NCBI RefSeq assembly: GCF_003201855.1
Contig: NZ_QJKI01000006.1
Location: 112,497 to 176,496 of the forward strand
Length of the DNA: 64,000 nucleotides
From: Rivihabitans pingtungensis
GTDB lineage: Bacteria; Pseudomonadota; Gammaproteobacteria; Burkholderiales; Aquaspirillaceae
Reading direction: 5' to 3'
Of this stretch, positions 1-8,992 are shown piece by piece (within the stretch, counting starts at the first letter, position 1; each line of letters opens with the position of its first letter). Both the position numbers and the translations under genes were made by a program. Below the pieces are notes generated by a model. The model made no database searches, was not told the origin of the DNA, and saw only the letters and a program-made list of their open reading frames with translations.

Positions 1-1073
1 TCCAGATCGTCGCCCAGGCGTGGCCAGCGCGTGCGCAATATCAGCAGGCTGTTCAGGGCGGCGCGGCGTGCCTGCGTGACTTCTGCCGGGCCCAGGCTGG
101 CTGCCAGTTGCTGGTTGCTGGCGTGCAGGGCGCGGGTGTGCTCGGCCAACTGGGCCGCCTGCCGGTTCAGCGCTTCGCCCCAGGCAAACCAGCCACCGCC
201 CAACACGGCAGCGGCCAGACTGATGGCCAGGGTCAGCCGGCGGCTGCGGGGCGAACATTGCCCCAGTTGTGGCCGCGATGTGCCGGGTGGCCAGCGATAA
301 TCGCCCGGCTGGCGGCTTAGCTGTGCGCTCAGCCAGTCCGGCCAGCCGGATTCAAGCGGTGCTTGCTGGCGCTGAAAGCCCGCCAGGGCTGGATGGTGAA
401 CCAGACTGTCGTCCTCCCCGGTTTGCCAGAGGGTGGGGATGCCGTGGGCCGGGTAATCCGGCTGGCTGGCAAAAAAATCCAGCACCTGGCTGATGTCCTC
501 CCCGGCCGGGCCGACCTGGCGGCTGTGGCGCACCCGGCCATCCTGTAGCCAGCTCAGTCGGGCGCTGGCCAGGCCAGGTTGCAATAGCAGCGCCGGGCCG
601 TGGCTGGCGCCCAGCGTGCGCGCCAGCGGCTCGCCCAGCCAACTGGCTGAATACAGCGCCACAGGCGGGGCTGCGCCATGTGTCAGCAGGTGCAGCCAGG
701 CGGGCAGTGAGCCCTGCATTGGCACTCCACACAGCTGCAACACGGTGTCGTCTGCCAAACCCGGCCGCCAGCGCCAGCCCACCAGCGCATCGGCAGCAAA
801 CTGGTTGCGCCGGCATTGCTGCGCCAGTGCGCGTCGATCATGCCAGCGCAAGGCCGGGGTGTGCTGCTCGTGCAGGGTTTCGCAGGCCAGGTCGATCAGC
901 ACCCGGCTGTGTGCTTCACCATGACTCTCACCCAGGCAGCGCAATAGCGCGGCGTGGCCTTCGGCGTCGGCAGCAAAACGGCGTGGGGCGGCTGGGCTGG
1001 CAAACAGGGGCCAGGCCCAGGCGGCGGTATCGCCCAGCACGATGATCCATTCGTGAGTTTTGCCGGCCTTCAT
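1..1073 (-). CDS. PilM/PilN (MshI)-like pilus assembly protein, 3' end missing
   Basis: The minus-strand frame opens at ATG 1073, overlapping the mshG stop in an ATGA arrangement, and stays open to the window edge, so at least 357 codons are visible and the C-terminus is missing. The first ~270 residues form a soluble region without a motif I can name. One hydrophobic segment follows at about residues 280-300 (LTLAISLAAAVLGG), then a polar region rich in Ala, Gln and Leu that looks like a coiled coil. This soluble-TM-coiled-coil layout is that of PilM/PilN, GspL and MshI inner-membrane platform proteins. Coupling to mshG and mshE supports a pilus platform role; the exact family assignment is inferred. 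Confidence 0.6.
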   Translation of the reverse strand, partial: MKAGKTHEWIIVLGDTAAWAWPLFASPAAPRRFAADAEGHAALLRCLGESHGEAHSRVLIDLACETLHEQHTPALRWHDRRALAQQCRRNQFAADALVGWRWRPGLADDTVLQLCGVPMQGSLPAWLHLLTHGAAPPVALYSASWLGEPLARTLGASHGPALLLQPGLASARLSWLQDGRVRHSRQVGPAGEDISQVLDFFASQPDYPAHGIPTLWQTGEDDSLVHHPALAGFQRQQAPLESGWPDWLSAQLSRQPGDYRWPPGTSRPQLGQCSPRSRRLTLAISLAAAVLGGGWFAWGEALNRQAAQLAEHTRALHASNQQLAASLGPAEVTQARRAALNSLLILRTRWPRLGDDL

Positions 1074-2263
1074 GCGCTGGCGCCCAGCCGGGTGAGCGCG
1101 CTGTATACCGGGCCGAGTACAGCGCTGACCATCCACAACAGCAGGCCGCCCAGCAGCACGGTCAGGGTGGGTTCCAGCAGGGTCAGCAGCCGCTCGCTGG
1201 CCAGACGCACCTCCCGCTGATAACTGTCGCTGACCTGGGCCAGCGCCCGAGCCAGTTCGCCACTGCTTTCTCCTACGCGCAGCATGCGCAAGGCCAGCGG
1301 CGGCAAGATGCCGACGGCGGCAAAGCCATCGCTCAGGCCGCTGCCGTTGGCGATATGGCGACGCGCCAGGCTGACGCCATGACGCAGCACTTGGTTGTCG
1401 ATGACGGCCTCGCCCACCCGCAAGGCATCCAGCAAGGGCACGCCGGAGGCACTCAACATGGCCAGGGCCTCGGCAAAGCGGGCCAGCTCACGCTTATGCT
1501 GCAAGGGGCCCCAAAGTGGCAGGCGCAAGGCCAACTGATCGCGTGCTGTCGCCAGCCAGGGCCACTGTCGCGCCAGCCAGGGCAGGCCGATTGCCAGCGC
1601 CAGCCCAGCCACGGCCAGTGGCGCGCCGTACTGTTGCAGCAGGGCTGATGTGGCCAGCAGCGCCTGGGTGCTCCACGGCAGTGATTCTCCGGTGCTGGCC
1701 AGCAGGTCGGCCAACTGGGGCACCACCTGGGTCAGCATCAGGGCGGCCACCAGCAACACCAGCACCAGCACAAAGGCCGGGTAGAGCAGGCTTTTGCGCA
1801 GATGGGCGCGCAAGGCCTCGTCGCGACGCAGGCTGTCGGCCAGACGCGCCAGGGTGGAGGCCAGTTCGCCGGCGGTTTCACCGGCCTGCACCAGGCCGCA
1901 GAGCAGGGGCGAAAAACTTTCTGCTTGCGCGGCCATGGCTTCGGACAGGCGTTGGCCATCGTGCACCGCGTCCACCAGCATGGCCATGGCGTCGCGCGGG
2001 CGGCGATGGTCTTGGGCATCACGCACACTGCCCAGCGCATCCAGCAGCGGCACCCCGGCGCGCAGCAGTTGTTCCAGATGAAAACACCATTCCGCCTGTT
2101 CGCTGGCGGTCAGCCCGCGCGTCGCCCGGCATGGCCTGGCGCGCAGCAAGGTCAGGCCATTGCGCGCCAGGCGCTGTGCCAGCGCGGCATCGTTGGCTGC
2201 CTGACGCACGCCGTGCACCACCCGGCCATCGGTATGCACGGCACGAAACCGGTAGCGGCGCAT
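1070..2263 (-). CDS. mshG: MSHA/type II secretion platform protein MshG (GspF/PilC family)
   Basis: 397 residues, the usual length for the GspF/PilC/MshG inner-membrane platform protein that works with the assembly ATPase. Two homologous GspF domains are visible (about residues 55-180 and 255-380). The first holds the family-type GLVQAGETAGELASTLARLA and the second the matching RVGESSGELARALAQV. Hydrophobic segments lie near residues 165-190, 210-230 and 365-390. It starts 3 bp after the mshE stop and its stop overlaps the next gene, so it is translated as part of the operon. The start at 2263 gives the usual N-terminus (MRRYRFRAVHTDGRVVHG). Confident as a GspF family member; the MSHA subtype rests on the neighbours. 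Confidence 0.88.
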   Translation of the reverse strand: MRRYRFRAVHTDGRVVHGVRQAANDAALAQRLARNGLTLLRARPCRATRGLTASEQAEWCFHLEQLLRAGVPLLDALGSVRDAQDHRRPRDAMAMLVDAVHDGQRLSEAMAAQAESFSPLLCGLVQAGETAGELASTLARLADSLRRDEALRAHLRKSLLYPAFVLVLVLLVAALMLTQVVPQLADLLASTGESLPWSTQALLATSALLQQYGAPLAVAGLALAIGLPWLARQWPWLATARDQLALRLPLWGPLQHKRELARFAEALAMLSASGVPLLDALRVGEAVIDNQVLRHGVSLARRHIANGSGLSDGFAAVGILPPLALRMLRVGESSGELARALAQVSDSYQREVRLASERLLTLLEPTLTVLLGGLLLWMVSAVLGPVYSALTRLGASA

Positions 2264-2266
2264 CGC

Positions 2267-3934
2267 TCAGTCCTCACCGGCCCGGTGGCCCAGGTCCACC
2301 ACGCGCAAGGCCTCGTCCAGGGCCACTTCGCCGGCCAGCACCCGGCTGCGCATGGCCTCGGCCAGCGGGATGAAGCCCTGTTGGCCAGCATGGCGGCGCA
2401 GGTCGGCCAGCGGCGCGCGTCGGCCGATCATGGCGTCCAGCTCACTGTCGATGTCGAGGATTTCCAGCACTGGCAGCCGGCCACGATGGCCATCGTGGCG
2501 GCACAGCGGGCAGCCACGGGCACGGTAGAGCATGGCCTGGTCGGCCGCTGCTCCCAGCAAGCGGCGCGCCCGGCTATCGGTGGGCACCGGCTGCCGACAA
2601 GCGGGGCACAGTGCCCGCACCAGTCGCTGGCCCACCACGCCAATCAGATTGCCGGCCAGCATGTCCGGCCCGACCCCCAGGTCCAGCAGGCGGGGAATGG
2701 CGCCCAGCGCCGAATGGGCGTGCAGGGTGCTGAGCACCAGATGGCCGGTCATCGCCGCCCGGAACGCCATGCGCGCAGTGGCTTCGTCGCGGATTTCACC
2801 CACCAGCAGAATGTCTGGATCCTGGCGCATCAGTGCGCGGATACCGCTGGCAAAATCCAGCTTGAGGGCTTCATTCACCGGTGTTTGCCGCACCATGGGC
2901 AGTGGATATTCCACCGGGTCTTCCAGCGTCATGATGTTGACCGTGCTGTCATTCAGATGCGCCAGCATGGCGTACAGCGTGGTGGTTTTGCCGGCGCCAG
3001 TGGGGCCGGTGACCAGCAGCATGCCTTCCGGGCGCGCCAGCATGCGGGTGAGCTGGGCATGCTGGGTGGAGGTGGTCAGGCTGGCCAGTGTGGGCAGGCC
3101 GCGGGCACGGTCGAACAGCCGCAGGCTGAGGTTTTCGCCGTGCAGGGTGGGTAGGCAGGCCACCCGGATGTCCAGGGTGCGGCCGGCCACCTGCATGGAC
3201 AACTGGCCATCCTGCGGGGCGCGTTGCTCGGCAATATTGAGCCCACCCATCACCTTCAGCCGCACCAACAAGGGGGGCCAGTGCGCCTTGCGCAGGCTGC
3301 GCGCCGGGCGCAGTACGCCGTCGATGCGGTAGCGGATGCGCACAAAGCCTGCCTCTGGTTCCAGGTGGATATCCGATGCGCCCAGGCGGGCGGCATCTTC
3401 AATCAGTGCCTGTGCCAGTCGTACGGCGGGGGCTTCGCCATCCTGCTGGCCGCTGCGCCATTCGGTCAGTACGGCGCTCAGGGTATCCGGGGCGCCATAG
3501 GCGCGGTCCAGCGCTTGCAGAATGTCGGCTTCATCGGCCAGTTGCACATGCACCCGCGCCACCTGTCCCTGACTGGCCGCCACCAGTTGATCGTGCGCTC
3601 GCAGGTCGGCGGGTCGGGCGCTGGCGATGGTCAGGGTCTGGTTGGCCGGCGCATAGCGCAGGGGCAGTATGCGCAGCTGGCGCGCCCAGTGCGCTGGCAC
3701 CACCGCCAGTGCGGTGCTGTCGGCCACCAGTGCCCGCGCTTCCAGGCTATCCAGGCCCAGCAACTCGGCCAGGGTGTCACGCAGCACGCCATCGGGCACA
3801 AAGCCCAGTTGCGCCAGCGCCTGCTCCAGTGGTCGCCCGGCGTGGACTTCGGCCTGGGCGATGTCCAGTTGGTCGGCGTCCAGCCAGCCCCGCGCCAGCA
3901 AGGTGTCGCCCAGCCGGGCCGCCAGCGCGCTCAT
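2267..3934 (-). CDS. mshE: MSHA biogenesis assembly ATPase MshE (GspE/PilB family)
   Basis: 555 residues. I place the start at ATG 3934 because it overlaps the mshN stop (ATGA) and gives the family N-terminus MSALAARLGDTLLARGWL; the longer open frame runs back into mshN. An N-terminal MshEN/GspE_N domain is followed by the hexameric ATPase core: Walker A GPTGAGKTT, Asp-box-like LNDSTVNIMTLEDPVEY, Walker B ILLVGEIRDEATA and a His box (HLVLSTLHAHSA). Near the C-terminus four cysteines (CPAC and CPLC) form the zinc module of GspE/PilB-type extension ATPases. It powers pseudopilus or pilus extension together with MshG. Confidence 0.92.
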   Translation of the reverse strand: MSALAARLGDTLLARGWLDADQLDIAQAEVHAGRPLEQALAQLGFVPDGVLRDTLAELLGLDSLEARALVADSTALAVVPAHWARQLRILPLRYAPANQTLTIASARPADLRAHDQLVAASQGQVARVHVQLADEADILQALDRAYGAPDTLSAVLTEWRSGQQDGEAPAVRLAQALIEDAARLGASDIHLEPEAGFVRIRYRIDGVLRPARSLRKAHWPPLLVRLKVMGGLNIAEQRAPQDGQLSMQVAGRTLDIRVACLPTLHGENLSLRLFDRARGLPTLASLTTSTQHAQLTRMLARPEGMLLVTGPTGAGKTTTLYAMLAHLNDSTVNIMTLEDPVEYPLPMVRQTPVNEALKLDFASGIRALMRQDPDILLVGEIRDEATARMAFRAAMTGHLVLSTLHAHSALGAIPRLLDLGVGPDMLAGNLIGVVGQRLVRALCPACRQPVPTDSRARRLLGAAADQAMLYRARGCPLCRHDGHRGRLPVLEILDIDSELDAMIGRRAPLADLRRHAGQQGFIPLAEAMRSRVLAGEVALDEALRVVDLGHRAGED

Positions 3935-4671
3935 GGGTGTTCTCCCGCCCGTTGTTGCCAGTGCTGGGCGGCAACGTGCTCGCCTGCGGCGGTCAGCGCC
4001 AGCGCCAGATTGTGCGCCAGCGTCGGATCGGGGGTGTGGGCATAGGCACGTTGGTAAGCGGCGATGGCTGGCCACCATTGGCCGCTTGCCAGTAGCTGGT
4101 TGCCGGTTTGCCAGGCCTCGGTGTCGGGGGCGCTGGCGAGGGCGTTTGTCGTTCTGGCGACAGTTGGATCCCGACGCAAGCCGGCCGGGCGCGCCCATGG
4201 GTCGGTGGCCGGGGTGGTGGCTGGCGCGGGCGGGGCGATCGACTCGTCGGTGATGGGGGCCGACCTGGCCAGTGGGGCGGGTTCGGCCAGGGCGATCGGG
4301 TCAGCTGGCGTGGCAGCTGGCATTGGCGCTGCCGTGGCCTGGGTCGGGGCTTGGGCTTCAATAATGGGAGAAAATGCAACCTGCCAGTAAGCGACTGCTA
4401 CGGCCAGGCTGATGACGGCCAAGCCAATCCATGCGCCCGTGACTTTCCGGCCATATTGCCATTGCCCCACGGGTGGGCGGGGAGCGGCAGCCACTGGTGG
4501 CGGTGTGTTGACGGCGGCGGTCAATGCGGTGACTGGCGGGCTGGTCGGTGTGGGGTTGGCCACCGCTGGTGCCGTTGGCTGGGCCTGCGGTGGCGGACTG
4601 ATGGAGGGGGCTGCGGGCGGATGCAGCGATGCTCCTGGCACGCCAAGATGCCAGCCGGACGGGTGGCTCAT
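3931..4671 (-). CDS. mshN: MshN-like pilus biogenesis protein, short form
   Basis: 246 residues. The N-terminal ~75 residues are a Pro/Ala-rich cytoplasmic stretch, then one membrane segment (WIGLAVISLAVAVAYW, about residues 80-97), a second Pro/Ala-rich linker, and a C-terminal TPR-like region (about residues 185-243) with paired helices. This is the MshN architecture, but MshN proteins I know of are usually longer and carry more TPRs. It overlaps the mshL stop at its start and mshE at its end, so expression is coupled. Identity rests mainly on position between mshL and mshE and on the TM-linker-TPR layout; low sequence complexity makes homology weak. Confidence 0.65.
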   Translation of the reverse strand: MSHPSGWHLGVPGASLHPPAAPSISPPPQAQPTAPAVANPTPTSPPVTALTAAVNTPPPVAAAPRPPVGQWQYGRKVTGAWIGLAVISLAVAVAYWQVAFSPIIEAQAPTQATAAPMPAATPADPIALAEPAPLARSAPITDESIAPPAPATTPATDPWARPAGLRRDPTVARTTNALASAPDTEAWQTGNQLLASGQWWPAIAAYQRAYAHTPDPTLAHNLALALTAAGEHVAAQHWQQRAGEHP

Positions 4672-6446
4672 CGTTCGCTCCCGTTGAAAAACCCGGCATC
4701 GGGCAGTGCGCCGGCCAGCCCGGCCAGATCCCCGCCATGCACCGCAGGGTGTTCCACCAGAGTGGGGCGCAAAAACACCACCAGTTCGGTGCGCACCAGC
4801 CGGTCGGTTTTGTGACTGAACAAGCGGCCAATGCCGTCCAGCATGCCCAGGCCGGGCAGGCCGTCGCTTTGATTATCCAGCCTGTCCTGGATCAATCCGC
4901 CCAATACGCCAATCTGGCCACTCATCAGCCGCAGGGTGGATTCCAGCTCGCGCACTTGTACGCGCGGAATCGGGCTGTTCACCCGAGCGTCGGCCAGCGT
5001 CACCGCCGGGTCGCTGACATAGCCGGTGATCTGGGTGATGGTGGGGCGCACATGCAGCGAGACTTCGCCATTGGCGCTGATTTGTGGCTGCACGCTGAGC
5101 ACGATGCCTTCGGGCACGGTATGCAGCGTGCTTTCGTAGTCCACCCGGTCGGGTTTGTCGGCGCCGCCCTCGGTGCGGCGCACCTTGAGGGTGAAATATG
5201 GCATGTCGCGCACCACTTTCAGCAGTGCTGCCTGATTGTTCAAGGCCATCAGCTTGGGGCTGGACAGCACCCTGGTGCGGCCAAAATGCTCCAGCAGCTT
5301 CACCGCCGAAGTCAGCGAGCCGCTGTGGTAATACAGCAAAGACACCGGATTGGCCCCCAGCGCCCGATCCAGCGGCATCGTGCCGCGCAGGGCAGTGTCT
5401 GACAGCAGATTGCTGCTGTTTTGTACAAACTGCGGCGAAGCGCTGCCGGTCAGCCGCGACCAATCCACCCCGGTTTCAAATTCTCGGGCCAGTTCCACTT
5501 CGACGATGGTGGCCTCGATCAACACCTGACGGCGGGCGCTGTGAGCAATCTGGCGCAGAAAGCGCCCAACCAGCGCGTGCTGGCGACGGGTGGCGCGCAC
5601 CGCCAGCACCCCGGTTTCCAGGTGCAGGCTGACGCGCACGGTTTTGTCTTCGCTGCGCGTTTGTCGCTGGCCGGGCTGTACGCGGGTGTGGCTGAACTTG
5701 CTGTGTTCGCCATCGCGCACGGTGACGCCATTTTCGGGCGCCGTGCCCTGGTTGGCTGATGGCGGATTCAGCTTGCGCGAGCGGGTCTGGCTGTCGGTGT
5801 GGGTGGTGGTGTCGCGGATTTCCTGTTCGCGGTCGATGGTGACGATCTGCACGGTTTCATCCTCACGGCGCAACAGCTCTTCCAGGCTGCTCAGCAGCGA
5901 ACGCCAAAAGCGATGCTGGCTGCTGCTGCGCAACTGGGTGCCGGATTGGCTGGCGCGGGCATCGCTGCCCTGGTTTGCGCTGGCCGACACCACTGACGTG
6001 ACTACGCCGCTTTCGCCGCGCGCCTCCCGCTCAATGGCCACGTAATCGACCATATACGATTCGACATAGGGCAAATCAGGGGTAATCAGGTAGGTGTCGC
6101 CCTCGTGTCGCCAGCGGATGTCCACCTGCTGGGCAATGCGTTCCAGCAGTGCTGGCAAGGGCTGGCGAATGGCGTGCAGGGTGACCACGCCATTGATGGC
6201 GGGATGCACGTCCATGTTCACCTTGGCGTCACGCGCCAGGTTGATCAGGATTTGCTGCACTGGCGAGGCAATGACATTCAGGCTGAAGGTGGGTGTAGTG
6301 ATTGCCGCTGGGGCCGGCGGAGGCAGTGGGGCTGGTGGACGCATGGCCGGCGCTTCGGCGCGCATCAGGTGCTCGCTGGGCGCCGGGACAGGCGTGTGCT
6401 GGCAGGCCGTCAGCAGCATGGCACACAGCCAGAAGGCCCGTTTCAT
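4668..6446 (-). CDS. mshL: MSHA secretin MshL (PulD/PilQ family lipoprotein)
   Basis: 592 residues. A lipoprotein signal ends in lipobox LTAC with Cys15. Residues ~45-130 form the secretin/TonB short N-terminal domain (QQILINLARDAKVNMDVHP). The C-terminal half is the outer-membrane secretin domain, with VSLLYYHSGSLTSAVKLLE, VLSSPKLMALNNQAALL and the closing GQIGVLGGLIQDRLD and VRTELVVFLRPTLV motifs. It forms the outer-membrane pore for the MSHA pilus. It is first in the leftward operon mshL-mshN-mshE-mshG. In the Vibrio-type locus mshM lies between mshL and mshN; here mshL and mshN overlap directly, so mshM is absent at this place. Confidence 0.9.
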   Translation of the reverse strand: MKRAFWLCAMLLTACQHTPVPAPSEHLMRAEAPAMRPPAPLPPPAPAAITTPTFSLNVIASPVQQILINLARDAKVNMDVHPAINGVVTLHAIRQPLPALLERIAQQVDIRWRHEGDTYLITPDLPYVESYMVDYVAIEREARGESGVVTSVVSASANQGSDARASQSGTQLRSSSQHRFWRSLLSSLEELLRREDETVQIVTIDREQEIRDTTTHTDSQTRSRKLNPPSANQGTAPENGVTVRDGEHSKFSHTRVQPGQRQTRSEDKTVRVSLHLETGVLAVRATRRQHALVGRFLRQIAHSARRQVLIEATIVEVELAREFETGVDWSRLTGSASPQFVQNSSNLLSDTALRGTMPLDRALGANPVSLLYYHSGSLTSAVKLLEHFGRTRVLSSPKLMALNNQAALLKVVRDMPYFTLKVRRTEGGADKPDRVDYESTLHTVPEGIVLSVQPQISANGEVSLHVRPTITQITGYVSDPAVTLADARVNSPIPRVQVRELESTLRLMSGQIGVLGGLIQDRLDNQSDGLPGLGMLDGIGRLFSHKTDRLVRTELVVFLRPTLVEHPAVHGGDLAGLAGALPDAGFFNGSER

Positions 6447-6825
6447 CGTCCGGACCTGCTGCGTGGCAACATGCCAACAGGGAACCTAATGTACCGATGC
6501 TCGCTCCATCTCATGCACACTGCAACACACGGCATTGTTGACCCCCTGGCCAAGCTGGCTTTGCACGCACTGATAACGTTAGAATGGCCGGCCGGCTCCC
6601 ATGTCTGCGTGGTATCGCCAGTCTCTGGCGCGACGCGCAATGGGCACTTCGCGATCGGCTTTGGCTATCTTAATGGCGTTTTACGCCTACGACATAATCC
6701 GATGTGCATGAGGCAGCAATTTTATTGCTGTGATGTGCAAAAAAGCCGCACTTTCCCGTGGCGTATGCGCACAAGTGCGCGCCGGGCCTGTTTTTTCTGC
6801 AACCGCAACGAGATTGACACACACG
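6447..6825. other. divergent intergenic region between mshL and mlaF
   Basis: 379 bp without a supported gene. It must hold the promoters of the leftward msh operon and the rightward mla operon. The open frame running upstream of mlaF from 6730 has no Shine-Dalgarno sequence and does not match MlaF N-termini, so I do not extend the gene into it. I see no convincing -35/-10 pair or operator. Confidence 0.5.
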
Positions 6826-7638
6826 GTGGAACCAGACGCTTTCATTGAGCTGGACAAGGTCAGCTTTGCCTATGGCTCGCGCCGCATTCTGGACGGCGTC
6901 AGCCTGCGCATTGCGCGCGGCAAGCTCGCCGCCATCATGGGCGGCAGCGGCAGTGGCAAAACCACCTTGCTGCGGCTGATTTCCGGCCAGGTCAAACCCG
7001 ACAGCGGCCGCGTCTGGGTGGATGGCCAGGACGTGGCCAAGCTCAACACTGCCGGCCTGTACGCCATGCGCCGGCGCATGGGCATGCTGTTTCAGTTTGG
7101 CGCGCTGTTTACTGATTTATCCGTGCAGGACAACGTCGCCTTTCCGCTGCGCGAACACACCGGCCTGCCAGACACGATGATTCGCGATCTGGTCTTGATG
7201 AAACTGCAAGCCGTCGGCCTGCGCGGCGCGGCCGGGCTGATGCCGGCCGAGCTGTCTGGCGGCATGGCACGGCGGGTGGCGCTGGCGCGCGCCATTGCAC
7301 TCGACCCCGACCTGATGCTGTACGACGAGCCCTTCACCGGCCTGGACCCCATCGCCCTGGGCACCATTGCCGCGCTGATCAAGCGTCTGAACGACGCGCT
7401 GGGCGCTACGGCGGTGATGGTGACCCACGATGTGCATGTGTCGCTGAACGTGGTGGACGAGGTGTATTTCGTCGCCGACGGCAAAATTGTCGCCAGCGGC
7501 ACGCCCGATCAAGTGCGCCACAGCGCCGACCCGTTTGTGCGCCAATTTGTTGACGGCCAGCCGGACGGCCCGGTGCGCCTGCATTACCCGGCCGAGGATT
7601 ACGCCTCGCAGCTGGGCCTGGGAGGCCGCCATGGCTGA
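6826..7638 (+). CDS. mlaF: MlaF, ATPase of the Mla phospholipid ABC transporter
   Basis: ABC ATPase of the MlaFEDB complex, which moves phospholipids between outer and inner membrane to keep outer-membrane lipid asymmetry. Visible motifs: Walker A GGSGSGKTT, Q-loop region MLFQFGALF, signature LSGGMARRVALARA, Walker B LMLYDEPFTGLDP and H-loop VMVTHD. I chose GTG 6826 (protein begins VEPDAFIELDKVSF), about 12 nt after a weak GAGAT; an ATG at 6730 would add 32 residues unlike the family. TTG 6814 is an alternative. It overlaps mlaE by 8 bp and is first in the operon. Confidence 0.9.
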   Translation: MEPDAFIELDKVSFAYGSRRILDGVSLRIARGKLAAIMGGSGSGKTTLLRLISGQVKPDSGRVWVDGQDVAKLNTAGLYAMRRRMGMLFQFGALFTDLSVQDNVAFPLREHTGLPDTMIRDLVLMKLQAVGLRGAAGLMPAELSGGMARRVALARAIALDPDLMLYDEPFTGLDPIALGTIAALIKRLNDALGATAVMVTHDVHVSLNVVDEVYFVADGKIVASGTPDQVRHSADPFVRQFVDGQPDGPVRLHYPAEDYASQLGLGGRHG

Positions 7639-8419
7639 TTCTTCCTCGCGCAACCTGTTTGCCGCATTTGGCCACCGCCTGATTGAAGCGGTGTGGAAGC
7701 TCGGTTTTGTCTGCCGCTTTTTTGCCGCCATCCTGCGCGACTCTGGCGCCAGCCTGCGCCGTTTTCCGCTGGTGATTCGCGAAATCTATTTTGCCGGCGT
7801 GCTGTCGATGATCATCATCGTGGTGTCTGGCATGTTTGTTGGCATGGTGCTGGGCTTGCAGGGCTATTCCACCCTGGTGCGCTTTGGCTCGGCCGATGCA
7901 CTGGGCGCGCTGGTGGCACTGTCCTTGCTGCGTGAACTCGGCCCGGTGCTGGCGGCGCTGCTGTTCGCCAGCCGCAGCGGCTCGGCCATCACCGCTGAAA
8001 TCGGCCTGATGAAGGCCACCGAACAACTGGACGCCATGGCGGTGATGGCGGTCAACCCGATTGCCCGCGTGGTGGCGCCGCGCTTTTGGGCCGGCGTGCT
8101 GTCCATGCCGGTGCTGGCGGCCATCTTCAATGTGATGGGGATTTTTGGCGGCTATTTTGTCGGCGTTACCCTGATCGGCCTTGATCACGGCACCTTTTGG
8201 TCACAAATGCAAAATGCCGTGGACTGGCACACCGACATCGTCAATGGCCTGATCAAAAGCCTGGTGTTTGGCGCGGCAGTGTCGCTGATTGCCGTGTTTG
8301 AAGGCTTTGACGCCAAACCCACCGCCGAAGGGGTGTCTTCGGCCACCACGCGCACCGTGGTGACCTCGGCGCTGACCATTCTGGCGCTGGACTTTGTATT
8401 GACAGCTTTCATGTTCTAA
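7631..8419 (+). CDS. mlaE: MlaE, permease of the Mla phospholipid transporter
   Basis: 262 residues from ATG 7631, chosen because GGGAGG lies 5 bp upstream and the ATG overlaps the mlaF stop. MlaE/YrbE family integral membrane protein: after an N-terminal amphipathic stretch, hydrophobic segments lie around residues 50-75, 85-110, 145-190, 195-215 and 235-260. Family-type sequence includes YFAGVLSMIIIVVSGMFVGMV and a glutamate-containing loop SAITAEIGLMKATEQLDAM, typical of the MlaE permease. It dimerises and binds MlaF and the MlaD hexamer in the inner membrane. Confidence 0.93.
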   Translation: MADSSSRNLFAAFGHRLIEAVWKLGFVCRFFAAILRDSGASLRRFPLVIREIYFAGVLSMIIIVVSGMFVGMVLGLQGYSTLVRFGSADALGALVALSLLRELGPVLAALLFASRSGSAITAEIGLMKATEQLDAMAVMAVNPIARVVAPRFWAGVLSMPVLAAIFNVMGIFGGYFVGVTLIGLDHGTFWSQMQNAVDWHTDIVNGLIKSLVFGAAVSLIAVFEGFDAKPTAEGVSSATTRTVVTSALTILALDFVLTAFMF

Positions 8420-8444
8420 CCGCGAACAAGACTGAGAATTTGAG

Positions 8445-8927
8445 ATGAAACGCGCTACGATTGATTTATGGGTGGGGATTTTTGCCGCGCTGGGCTGCGC
8501 CGCCGTGCTGTTTCTGGCGCTGAAAACCGCCAATTTGACCGTGGGCAGCGGGAGCAATGGCACCTATTCGCTGTACGCCGAGTTCGACAATATTGGTGGG
8601 CTGAAAGTCAAAGCGCCGGTGAAGATGGCCGGCGTGGTGGTGGGACGCGTCACCGACATCCGTCTGGACAACAAATCGTTCCGCGCCCGCGCCACCCTGG
8701 AAATGGACAAGCAATACCAATTCAGCCGCGATGTATCGGCCGAAATCCTCACCTCCGGCTTGCTGGGCGAGCAATACATCGGCCTGTTGCAAGGCGGTGA
8801 TCCAGACAACCTGGCGGCTGGCGACACCATCAAGCTGACCTCCTCGGCGCTGGTGCTGGAGCAGCTGATTGGCAAATTCATGCTCAATGCCGCTGAAAAA
8901 CCGGCCGCACCGGCCGATAGCCATTAA
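8445..8927 (+). CDS. mlaD: MlaD, periplasmic MCE-domain protein
   Basis: 160 residues: one N-terminal membrane anchor (about residues 5-28), then a single MCE domain (about 38-118; YSLYAEFDNIGGLKVKAPVKMAGVVVGRV) and a C-terminal hydrophobic helix region (SALVLEQLIGKFML) of the kind that forms the central pore of the MlaD hexamer. The length matches MlaD. It lies 25 bp after mlaE and 65 bp before mlaC in the same operon. It receives phospholipid from MlaC or hands it to MlaC at the inner membrane. Confidence 0.93.
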   Translation: MKRATIDLWVGIFAALGCAAVLFLALKTANLTVGSGSNGTYSLYAEFDNIGGLKVKAPVKMAGVVVGRVTDIRLDNKSFRARATLEMDKQYQFSRDVSAEILTSGLLGEQYIGLLQGGDPDNLAAGDTIKLTSSALVLEQLIGKFMLNAAEKPAAPADSH

Positions 8928-8992
8928 GCGTTGTCGGTTCTGATCTCCGGACAACGCCACGAATACACGATAAATACACGGGATACCAAAAA

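Noticed and set aside
1802..3154. 450-residue plus-strand open frame opposite mshE/mshG
   Set aside because: The minus-strand genes carry Walker, GspF and zinc motifs; the plus-strand frame is low-complexity and crosses two real genes.
6730..6825. upstream ATG for mlaF
   Set aside because: It adds 32 residues absent from the family and has no Shine-Dalgarno sequence; GTG 6826 fits better.
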